A stretch of 62,564 nucleotides of DNA from Acanthaster planci. Lineage: Eukaryota > Echinodermata > Asteroidea > Valvatida > Acanthasteridae. Under the pieces are notes generated by a model that was not told the origin of the DNA, made no database searches, and worked only from the letters and a program-made list of their open reading frames with translations. The position numbers and the translations under genes are program-made. Below, one piece after another: positions 35,001 through 47,300 of this stretch. The stretch is taken from the NCBI RefSeq assembly GCF_001949145.1, contig NW_019091365.1, positions 1,882,159 through 1,944,722 on the forward strand. The letters are read 5' to 3'. How positions within the stretch are numbered: the stretch's first letter is position 1; each line of letters opens with the position of its first letter.

Positions 35001-38000
35001 CCCGAAACAGCCGCAAAGAGTTCTATTTATGATCCTGCACGCATATTCAAGGAATTGTCCTTAACAATACTGATATACACAAGTCTAGTCCAACCAACGA
35101 TGCGTTTCCTATCTGTCGTGAGGACATCGGTAATGGCAACAGTGCGCTGGGAAACATAATGATGGATGATGGAAAAGGTCGCTGGTGAATTTTCTCCATC
35201 TCAGTTCCGATGCTGTCCTTGCCATTACTTGTCATGAGGCTTAGGTCACTTATTCAGGGTATGAGTTTCATAGGTAAAGGATGAATGCTCCACGCACTTC
35301 ATACGCATGATTGTTAGAAGCAGTCGGTGACTATCATGATAGTCTGCTCTTAATAGATTTTAAAAAACTTCATCACCATGTTTAGTGCTAGTGGGTATTT
35401 AAGGGTATTTGGCAGTACTTCAGTTCTGGTGACACTATTTTAGACGACAGATGCTCAACAGAATTAGTTATGGAAACCGCGTTAATCATGACCGCAACTT
35501 TACCCTTTTTGCACACTAATTCCCATAGTCCAAATTTTACCGCAGTAGCAACGCACGGCAGACAAGCCTGGACACGTGTTTTAAAATGAAACAGAAAACA
35601 TCTTGTCTTAGAAAGTAGAGATTCAGAATGTGCGCACGACGGCGCATCTGGCTGTGCATGCTTGTGTTTTTCTGTTGCTGCCTTGCCCTTCTTATATAAA
35701 CACTCATCTGCGAGCGCTCACGTTCACAGGAAATTATGTCACAGTCTCCCAAGGAAATTTCTCATCCCGGTTGCCTGGCTGCTTGATATTATTCCTGATC
35801 CTTGCGATGTACTTCCGGCGTCACAATTCATGTGAGGATGAAGTGGATCTCATAGCCTGCCGGCTGATCTAAATGCATGCAAATAATGGGCCAATAAACT
35901 TTGGATAAAGTACAAGAAGGTACGATTTCAATTTAAAATGCGCATATAAAACGAAATTTCAACTCCTGAATAAAAAGGTCAGTTTGTAGGCTTAACTGCT
36001 CTGAGTGGCACAATGCTAGCCTGGAGAGGTTTGCTGGGGGGGACATTCGTACATTCTTGACCAATTCAACAAAGATCTTGTCTTTTTTCTGGGAGCGACA
36101 TTTATGATACACAATTTACTGGGTAACCACTACAGATGGTGATGTGCTGCTCTCGATGCGGCTTGCGCAAAGTAGGGGATGACGATATATATGCAACGTA
36201 TTGTAATTAGTGACGTATTTTCAGGTCTTCTGGGGAGGAGGCAAACTCGATCCTTTTCTGGAAATGACTGTCCACATTTGCATCCTAAAAAGAATCCTAT
36301 CCCTTGAGAACCATCAATGATATGGGGGGTCTTCTGAAGGCACTGCCTCTTGTTACGCCATCGATGATTAAAGATCGATTAAAGGTCCCCATGCAAAAAA
36401 GCGCCCTCCTTCTGAGCTCGCTCTCTGTGCTCTGATCGTCTAAAACAAGTCCTATGGAAGCAGCAGTGCCACATACAGAAGCACAGACTGTTGCAAAACA
36501 ACATTGTGCCCGCATACTGAAGTTGCCCCCACCGTTGGTAATAACACGGACTCCCTCGGGAGCCTCTCGCAGCGACTGGAGCCACTCTCCATCACTCGCT
36601 CCAGCCGATGCCCTCCTTCCGCCCCCCCAGCACAAGCGATGATGGACTAGACTTTGGCCAATGGGTGGCGCTGTCAATTTTATTTGGGTTATGTCATGGT
36701 AGTACATACTGCACTGTTTGTCACAATGGATTGCAATCAGCAACGACAGCAGATTTGGACCGTGTTCCTAGCTATTTAGATCTTCACGGGAAAGTGAAAT
36801 TATGGACATCATGAGTGTAAGGTTCGTGTCTTGAATCTTATATTATGGTGCAGATTCGAAGGTATATATTTGTCAGTATAACTTCAGTAATACCCCAAGT
36901 CTGTTTTTCGTAGTAGACCGGATATTTACAATGATTTAACCATGTTAACGTCAGCATGGCAAGTGCTGGACTTGTGCTGGTGCTAAATCGTCGACCGCAC
37001 GGAAACATACATGTACATGTATAAACTACTGAGACGATGGAGACTTATTATTATTCCATTGTTATTCCTGGTATATTTAAGACCAAGTGAAAAAGTCGTA
37101 TGGCCCGTTCTACTATGTTTAGGCAGGCTATTGTTTATTTTCTAGGCATGTCTGATGACATCTATTGTTTCTTCAACCAGTCAAGTTCCATTTTTAGATG
37201 TAAATTTATAACAAAAAGTACCTCTGTCTGTGTTGCAAGGCACAGAAATGAAACACTCAAAGAGACATGTTTTAAATGTTTAACAAGGGAACTGAACCTT
37301 CAGCAATTTTTTTAGGTAGTAGACCTACGTTTGCAGTACATGGTACATAAAAATTCCAAGATGTGTGTGCGGTTTGCATCCACCCAACCGTGTCCAAATG
37401 TTTAACAAGGTGACTTGTAGAGTCCAAGTTACTCGGATAACTTGCATGTGGCAGCTCGATGAAATGTTTGAAATGAAGATGGCATGGTGAACTGCAAGGT
37501 GTGGAAGATCTGTGTAAGCATAGGACTAGGAGTTCCTACGCTCCTGCATATATTTGAAAATTATTCCGGTGGAAATGGATGCCAAAAAGGAAGTGGGATG
37601 GAATGCTTGTCACAGTGATTTTTTCACTTTGCCTAACAGGGACATTTAGTCACACCAGAACTTCCATCCAGACCCAAATTGTCTGTTTAACTCTTATACC
37701 AGCTACACATAATTAATGCAAAACTATTCTCCATGGGTTTGGGAACCTTTGTTTGTCTTAAAAATAAAATGATGGTACTGACCATCACTGAGATTATACA
37801 AGGACCTCAAAATGGATCATTTCCTCAGTGCCTCAAGAACAAACTCCCATGTGTGTATGGTCATATGTATATGTTGGGTGCAGTCTGATCTTTGCACCAT
37901 CAGTCAATCTTATTGCGTGATTTGTTGATAATTATGCCATTAGTGAATTGCCTTTCTGTCCAATTTACGGGTTTGAAAGATTGCTTAAAAAGAGAGATCT

Positions 38001-38327
38001 ACCTGTTACTAAAAGGATGCTTCTTTGCAGGATCGACCAATGGCGGAAAGCGATTAGATACATGCAGGTCAGCAAATTGAGCCAAACATGAACATGTAAA
38101 TGCATGTAGTGGCTACACAAATGAAAGATACTGATTACCGCACGTGCATAACCCTCACATGTCATGTGCAGAGTTGAACCCGCATGTGGATGTCCTCCAA
38201 ACGTAATCACTCTTGAGGGTTTTGTTTATGACCACCAGACACTGATGTGAAAGGCATCAGCACTGTGCATTTGGCATTCAACGTTAACGACAGCAGCAAA
38301 GTCAACATCTTGCTTTCTAGCCAAGCC
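32013..38327. other. Intergenic region upstream of ERCC6
   Basis: It holds the upstream region of the second PH-PTB gene and, toward the right end, the ERCC6 promoter and leader. The sequence near 36400-36660 is GC-richer, with open frames on both strands (minus 36743-36297; plus 36454-36642), a GAGGGCGC word at 36401-36408 and a CCAAT at about 36659. It could be an untranslated first exon or CpG-like promoter. No frame has a known domain. Confidence 0.45.
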
Positions 38328-41300
38328 ATGGCTTTGCCAAATCAGTTGGCGGTTGAAGAGGGCCGCAGTACAGGCAGTGCATTGTCTGATAATGCAGAGG
38401 TAGACAATTCCTGCAACAGACAAGGTACATGTACATCATAAACAATTTCCTAAGGTTTGATTCTGCTTTTGTCCAAAGTAAATGAATGTGTTTTTTTGAG
38501 GGGGGGCTTTGGGAAGGTCTTCTCTCATGTTTCCTGAGACTTTAAAACTTTAACATTGTTTGCCATTTTTATTTAAGCTTGTGAGCCATCATTCTCTTCT
38601 GCAATTTTGTTCTTGTGTAGATTCTTTGTTTAAATGACAACAGTAATGCTGACTATTACCCTGCACACTTTGGTTACAGGTCAAAATCCAGCTGGAATGG
38701 ATGTTTATTTCCGTGGTTTAAGTCTGTGAAATGCTGACTTTCACCTCTAACCATGCCATTTCTCTTACAGTTAGTGTTCATTCTGTGTCTTGACTTTTAC
38801 ATTTCTTAGATGTTGGTCTCTCTGCGGATCTGCAAAATGGTCTTGATAGAATGGAGGAACAAGAATACCCCATGCAGAAAATGACTACCAGTCACATCAC
38901 CCTGGATGGATCAGGTGTTCTGACCCCAACTGCAAGCCCTTTGCTTTCAACACTGACTACAAGTGCATTAAAAAGTGACTACACATCTGGGGAAACACAG
39001 TCAACAGACAAGGCTACCACTAGCGGTACTCCTTCAGTCAGTGGTCATTGCGACCCCTCGACCCCGACCATGAGTCTGTCGGAGAAACCCCTTGCTAGCA
39101 CAAGTGATCAGAGGGCTGATTGTGTGGACCAAGATGCACCGTCCACCAGCAGAAAGGACAAGGATGTCTTCACCGTTGACACCAGCCTTATCCCCACTGT
39201 GCCGGACCGGCTGCAGGCCACCGAGTTGCAGGGCCTGGAGGGGGTCAGTGTGTTCAACCAAGAGGAGTTTGAGCGGGGGGTCATGCAGCAGGTGGACCAG
39301 GCCATCTCACTCAGACAGCAGGCTGCTGACCGGGAGAGGGCTGAGAAAGATCTGGACAGGGTGCTGACCGACATACGGTAGGACCAGCCTCTCAGTGGAT
39401 TGCAATTTTGGTGCCTTAAGTTTATTTTGAACGCTTTCATTTTTCTTGCCCTTTTCCATTGAGCTAGTTCGGTATTCCAACAACGTTTGCCCAGAATGAA
39501 GTGTATTGGAGGTCATTCAGAATGCACAATACATGCATGCAATAACTCACTTGAACTGAACATGTTCACGCTTACCTGTAAATGCATTGTGGAACCATTG
39601 ACCTTGCTTGCTTTTTGAATACAGAACTATCTCATTGAATTTGTATTTTCTTTGTAGTGAGACTTGCAAAGAAGTTTTCTTTAATCTGAATAGCATTGCA
39701 GTGGGCAGATACATACTCCATTATGTAACAGCTTTCTAACAGCAAAATAAAAGATTTGGCAGCACATTTGCAATCTGTTGAATGTTATTGTAGAAATGCC
39801 TTTTGTTCTACCGTTCCAAACAAATAACAGCCATGTCATATTGAATAACTTGGAAACCACCTGCTCCCTCCACACGTGTGAACACATTCACGGAATCATT
39901 GTTTCTTCCACTGGGAACATTCAGACAATGTTCCAGAGGAATGTCAGAATTTAAGAATCTCTCTAACCCTGCCTTTGTATCTGCTTGCCTTCCTGAATGG
40001 ACAGCTCTTGCAAGAAGGAACTGAGCCACATAGATAGGATGGTATCCATTGCAAATGCCAAGGCGTCTATATCTCCGCTAACATTTGCTCAGAAGGAAGT
40101 CCAGAGGAACCTCATATCCATGCGCTCAAAGAGAGAAAATAAGGTAGGTCTCAACAAGTCACCTCCGTTCATAGTTAGTGGCTGGAGAAACGTAGTGATT
40201 TTCCATTTTACAAGGCACAGGTTGTACACAAAATAACATTTTATAAGTAATTTTGCCAACTACTTTGTTAAATGTCTGAGAAAGCAATCTTGTCATATTG
40301 AATGATAAAATCTTGTGCTGTTGCCATGCCTGAAACAAGATTAGGACTTGGCTCCAAGTAGTAGACCCAAACTCATACTTGGACTCCAAGTTTTAATGAC
40401 TAGCATGCAAATCTGGTTTCTGTTACTCAAAACCAATCTCTTTTATACTGAAATCTCTCTTAGGCAAAGCAGCTCAAGACTCTGCGCGCTCGCCAGCGCT
40501 CACTGCTTGCCAAGCTGAGTGGTTCGGATATCGGTCTTCAGATGTCAGATGATGAAGCAGGTGAGGACCAAAAGTCTTTCAATTTCTCTCCTCTTAATAA
40601 GTTGCACATGTTCTGTGGGTCCTGTGCCAAGCATATTTGAACTTAAATCCCACTAAAGGGATGTCATTTTTGTGGGATTAAGTACACACCATCTCTTGCT
40701 TTTGCCCTTAGTGGATTAAATGAGCTCTGTAAGGCATCAAAAACATTTCACATGCTGTAATTAGCCATCTAGACAATCCCGTCTGGGCGCACACCATCTG
40801 AAAATATTAAAGACATGCAAGGCCATTTTAGTCTGCTAGATGCATAGAAGTGAAATGCAGAATACACTTTTAGGGACTCGCTGAAATCTCCAGAATGGCA
40901 TGACCTTTGTTTTAGCCATGATTTCATCAGCATCTGATCAAGTAGCTGTGGTTATATAAGCTCATGCTTTGCTAATAAAGTTTCAGTCAGTCTTGAAAGT
41001 GCAATCGGTGTTTCACTCCATTGGCAGTCCTAGGCATCCTAGCTCGTTGTCATCCATGGTTAATCAGTTGCATACAGGATCACACTCCACTCCCAGTTGG
41101 GCAGAAGCATAGTAAACAGCCTTGTTTGTAATACTTGCTGTTAAACCTCATTAAACATGGGAAACTCTATGTAATACTTGTGTATTTGCTTCTGTGTATG
41201 TAGATAATGAAGACAGGAATGTGCAGACTTACCAGCATTTCCTATGCAGCAGCCCTTCTTCTGATGGTGTGCCGAGTAAACCAGCAGAGGAGACAGAACA

Positions 41301-44300
41301 AGAACGCCTCATCCGACTCGGGGAGATGACTCCCTTCGGCTCCACGGTCCAGTCAAAAGCCTCCACCAGCAAGACGTCTGCTCCCAAGCCCATGACCGAC
41401 TTTGAGAAGTTCATGGCACAGAAGACGGAGGATGACATGACGCGGCGAAGGAAGGTCCTGGTGCGCAAGAAGACACCTGTCAAAGTTAAGGTGGAGTCTG
41501 CCAAGCCAAGGACCCCAGAGCAGAAGGCTCAAGGAGAGACACTAAGCAGGAAGATTCCATCATCTAAGTCAAAAGCATGGAGCAAATTTGAAAAGAAGTG
41601 CATTGAATCTTCAGGAAAGCGAAAATCTGAAAGCTCAAAGAAGGAAACAGTAAGGAAAGCCAGCCAGAGTAAGGAGGAGTCTGTCAGTGACTCGTCGGAG
41701 GATGAAACTTACTTTGTTTACAAGCCGGTCAGGAGTGAGTCATCCAGCCAGCCAAAGGCTCGTGTGAGAAGCAGAAAAGCTAACAGAGACCTGAGACCTC
41801 ATTGGGGGAGTGATGAAGACTTGAGTGACTACTATGACGAGAACGACGCGGACAGCGCGGGAAGTGACGAGGAGTACACGCCAGGGTTTGACGACTTGTC
41901 ACAGCCGTCAGACGAGGGTAAATGTACTAGCTGTGGATGTGTGGTCCAGTGGTTAGAGTTTGTTACTCCAGATCATCAGGTTAAGGTTCGAATCCCATGC
42001 CGGGGCATACTTTGTGACCTTTTGCAAGTCGCGCTAGCTACCCTACTTGTCTAGCTAGCTAGCTACTTGTCTTTCCCTCTATCATGGAATATTTATAAAT
42101 GAGTACCTATGAGGGCAGAAAGGGTTTTACGGTTGAGTGGCTAGGTAATACCTGAAAAGGCTAGAGGGAGCTGAGATGGTTTGTAGGAATGCTTTTGGTC
42201 CAGTAAATAGGGATAATGTGGATGTACAGTGCATTAGGAGTTGCATGGTACTGTAACTTATTAAATGAATGCACCATGTTATTTTAATAGCCAATGATAT
42301 TCTAGGAAAGTTCAAACTTTTTTGAGAGTTACCTATTTTGAAGGACAAGCTTGTTGACTTATTGTTGACTTGCTGAAAGTTATTCTTTCTGCAGAGGGAC
42401 ACAAGATGTGCAAATGAAGAAACCCTCCATGTGTATTCTGAAGAACTCTCAATTCTGAAGTACTTTTTTCTTATCTTGTGATGTCCAGATGATGTACATA
42501 GCTCTCCCCTCAAGAAAAGGACCAAGCGGCGTGGCCGGAAGGCCAAAGTCACCACTGAGGACTTTGAAGATGGAACAATTGCCTGTCTGGATGATCTTAA
42601 GAGAGCCTACGGTGTCAATGTCAAACGTTCTGGTGGCCAACGCAAGTCAAAATGCAAAGATGACGCCACACAGGACATGTACTACCGCAGACTGAAGTAA
42701 GCCCTGGGCGCCGGTGCCCGAGTGTGCTACCTTGTGCCCAATCCAGCTTCCTGCATTTCTGCAGTTATGAGCCCTACTTTTGCTTATAGAAACTTTGTCA
42801 TAACTGTGTAGGCACAAAATCCCCAGCTATAAAAGAGATTTACATTACTTAATCCGTAAAGCCTTAATCCGTTAATCTGAAAAATGCACTAAGCATTAAT
42901 TAGTTAAAAAATCATGCATAATACTCCAAATTAATTCTAAAATATGTCTGTGGCCAGTTTTGACTACAAAATTGACCCATGTGATTGGTACCGCAAAAAC
43001 CCATAGAAAGGCAGAGGGAAGGCAGTGGAGGTAATTTACAGATTTGCCATCAGAAAGAAATTCTCCAGCATGTAATTACTAACAAAATACCCCTTTTAAT
43101 CCACTGGTAAACTACCATGGACATGCCAGTATTGTGTATGTGTTTTTTCCTAGGGAACATCGCAGGTCAGAGTTACGTAAGAAGCAGCATCGTATTGAGC
43201 AAGGTGACATTGACAGCGACTCGGAACCCGAAGACATGCAGTTTGACGGTGGACTGACCATACCTGGCAAGATCTGGTCCAAACTCTACAAGTAAACAAA
43301 TCTCCTTGCATTCACTTATGTAGTCCAACATGATCAAGCTCATCACAACACTGCAGCAAGATTTCTTGTCCCTCGTGAATCAGTGCAAAGATTCATCCGA
43401 TATCGAACTTCTTGGAAAGTTCCCTTGTCACTGAACAAACAGCAGTCCTTTTGTCTCCAAAGTTTTTACTGAAAATATTATTTCCTTTTCATGTCAATTA
43501 ATAGTAAGCACTACAGTCTTTAATTTACTTGTAGCCAAAATCTTTTGCAGATTTACTCATTATCAAAAACAAAGTAACTGTGTTAGCTTAAATGTTTTCA
43601 GCTTAGCCTAAGTATGTCAATTACACAAAATTTCTTCATTTAGTAATAAAGCACTGAAAATGTGTTGTTTCATTCTTGCACTGTTGACAACTTTGGAGGT
43701 TCAAGATGCCTGAGGAATTGGGGTCAAGGGATAGATTGCAATGAAAGAGAAACTATGGCTTGTTTTTCTGCCTGCGGCAGGTACCAGAAAGTTGGAGTCA
43801 AGTGGTTATGGGAGCTACATCAGCAGCAAGCTGGTGGCATTGTGGGAGATGAGATGGGCCTTGGCAAGACCATTCAAATGATTGCCTTCTTTGCCGGACT
43901 GAAAGCCAGTAAATTGCGTAACCCTGGATCAAGGTGGGTGTGCAAACCTGAAGATAATTTCTGAACCAGTGTTTCAACTGTCAAGGGCCTTGGTTCATTA
44001 AATATTGTATTTTCAACAGACTTAAAGAGGTACCGTAACGTGGGGTTACTTTGGGCCATATTTTACATTTATGTTATCATTTCTTCTTAGTTAAACGCAA
44101 TCAATTTCAATTTCCCTTCTTTTCAGAGCATTGTGATGCTCATCTGAACTTCGATGTTGAAAAAAAAAGGAATTTCAAAATTTTTTGGTGTCTGAGGGCT
44201 TAAAAAATGGGTGACCAAAGTTACGCTGGGTTTGGGGCAACATTGGCCACCTTTTGTTTTTGGTCCTCATCAAAACGGGGTGTGAAAATCAAAATAAAAA

Positions 44301-47300
44301 TGGTTACCATGGATACCACAAACAAAGGAAATGTTAAATAATGAATAACTATGATATTTCTGAATAAAATGATACTAAATACATCCGCATTCACTCTGTG
44401 TTTGAGAGAATAACAACGTTTCAAACCCTGTAGTGGTTACTGACCAAAGTTACCCCGCTGACCAAAGTTACATGTAGCTTTTTGGGGCTGTTTTAATTTG
44501 TCATTCTTCACCAGCAGCAAAAGAATCCTACCTGATTGGTTGACTTTGTCGCGATTTTGTTGAAAAATGGTAACAGTTGTATCAGTTGGAACTTTAAAGG
44601 ATTTCATAATAAATCCAAGAGTTTCATGTATGCTTCAGTAGTCAATGAGCGAAGAGAATTTCATTTTTCAAAGTATGTAACAAAATTCAACATAAAATCT
44701 TTTTCCTACTCATATTATCAATAATTCCTTAAATTTGAGGATGTTAGTAGCATCCTTAAATTTTGACTATGAAGAACGCAGTAGTTTGACCTACGGATAA
44801 TTTCTGAAAAGTTGTGTAAATATATTAACGGTGCTGTTACTTCTCAGGTATATTGGTCTTGGCCCAGTATTGATTGTCTGCCCAGCCACCGTGATGCACC
44901 AGTGGGTCAAAGAATACCACAAATGGCTGCCCGAGATGAGGGTAGCAATCCTGCATGACTCTGGGTCACATACAGGGACCAAGGTAACGACCAGTCATTA
45001 GCAACGAGTGATTGGTTGGGACTAGTAATCAAGTAGAACCTGATAGGCTAGGCTGCTCCTTTCTCTCGAATATTTAAAGCCCTGGTCAGAATCTGAGACT
45101 GAAGGTGCACTTTGCTAAGGAAGCACCGTTGTCAATGTCAGGAAATTCATTTTCAGTTTTGCCAAATGTATGAGTTGACCTTGAAGGGAATGGATTCAGA
45201 ATGAATTATCAGGATAGAAGTTTTCTTTTAATGTTTAATATTTCCCTCACACCCTGAAGATTTTTTTTTACCCACTCGACAGTTAATTCTTCCACACCAT
45301 CATTCACCTGACTTGGATTTTTGCATGATTTGCAACCAGTATGAATACTCCCAAGTGCCAGTCTACAAAAAAAAATTGATTTATCTGGAAAAAATAATTT
45401 TTTTAAACCATTCATTTTTTGTGTTAAAATTGATCTCATGGAGGATTAAAGTAAATGCCTGGACGCGGTGCACCTCAAAATTACTTGGTAAAACCCTTGG
45501 CTGTTTGAGATAGGTGGAAGAAATGTTAACTGCTTTATTTCCTTTAAAACACCTGACATACACTGTTGAATACCTTTATTACTTGGCCATGTTTTTCTTT
45601 TGTACAACAGAGAGCCTTGATACATGATATAGCCCTTAGTCATGGAACCTTAGTAACCTCGTACTCTGGGGTGCGCCTGCGAGAGGAACTGTTACTCAAG
45701 CATGATTGGCATTACATCGTGCTGGACGAGGGACACAAGATACGCAACCCCGATGCTGCCGTCACTCGAACATGCAAACAGGTGAGATCTCTGTTTTCAA
45801 GAGCAGATCTTTACAGGCATGCAACTTTTCTTCGGATCAGCTGATTTTGTTTTTCACTTCACACTCCTGCCATTGAAACTAGAAAAAACATTACAAATAG
45901 TCTAGCAAAGATAGGAATATCCTCATTTTGTCAAAGTCCAAGTTGCATGCCTGTCTTTATTCCCTCTTGTATCCACTCCGTGCATGGAAAAGCGATGGTA
46001 CATTTTTTGCATAAATGTAGCAAAAAAAGAAAGGCAAAAAGGCTATATAGGTTCATTCAGGTCTGGCATAGGTTGTCCTGAGCACACGCAACTAATTTCT
46101 TTGGGACTGCACAATCTTTGCATATAAGCAGCAGATGCGTGTGCGAGTCTGATGGCGAAAATTTCAACCAACCTGTCTCTTCTTTGCTGTTGAAGGGAAA
46201 CTTTTAGTTGGAGAGGAGTGAGTGGGCTTTCCATTCCAAAAAGTAGGCATTTTAGTTAAGCACAGGTTACAGGCAGAAAAACAGTTTGACGGGGGATCCA
46301 GAAAAGGTGTTCAGCACCACAGTTAGTTGGCACAAAATTTCCAGTAGAGAAAATTGTGCCCAAACTGTCATTAGCATCAACATTGTTCTAAAAATATAGG
46401 CTGGCAAATCATGCCCTGGCCAGAACTGCATTGAAAGGGCAATATCTTTTGCCAGGAAATATTAGACTTGATTCTGGAAACTTTGATATGCCCGTATAGT
46501 TTGGGTTGCCATAATAGCTATGGTTGGCTGTGGAACAAAACTGTATGCATTGTATCGACATTCTGCTTTACCTTGCACCCGTGTGGAATTCTTTCAACAT
46601 CCATCAGAATGGATCCTTGCTGGTTTAATCTGACTGAATGGTTTTGATAAATTTTTTTCTTTGTGGTACTTTTGCGATATAAAGATAATTTTTAAAGAAC
46701 AGGTAATTGTTGATATTACATATTGTTCTCTCCTGAAAGGGTACTTCTTTACTTCAAATCAATCTTTCAGTTATCGGTTATAAATTGAATTCTCTTCATT
46801 TCTTCCCTTTTAAAACCGATTATAGTTCCGCACGTGCCATCGGATCATCCTGTCTGGTTCCCCGATGCAGAACAATCTCCGTGAGCTCTGGTCTCTCATT
46901 GACTTTGTCTTTCCCGGCAAGCTGGGTACCCTGCCGGTATTCATGGAGAAGTTCTCAGTGCCAATCACAATTGGGGGCTACTCAAATGCCACGCAGATAC
47001 AGGTACGAACAAAACCCTCAAGGTTATTCTTTAAAACTTCACACTTGTAGCATTTAAAATACTAACCCTAAGTTTCCCCAGATCCTTTAAAATCCACCAG
47101 GAGCTTTGGAAGAGTTTTCTCGGTTGTGGAAAGTAGAGCCCAGCCGTTATTAAGGTAATAGGTACATGCTTGGCTGGTGTTAAATGTTTGTTTAAGACTG
47201 GCCCAGGAGAATGGACAGGAATAATGCCTGAGCTACGGCGTCCGTTCTTCCGAGCCAGTCTTAAACATCATTGGCCAAGTGCATATTTATTCCCATTCAT

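Noticed and set aside
36297-36743. 148-codon minus-strand open frame
   Set aside because: GC-rich stretch open on both strands; no domain, and more likely promoter or leader DNA of ERCC6.
39034-39440. Minus-strand frames opposite ERCC6 exon 2
   Set aside because: Antisense shadows of a strongly supported coding exon.
41932-42006. Functional tRNA gene
   Set aside because: A- and B-box-like words are present, but the stems do not pair; it fits a SINE head instead.
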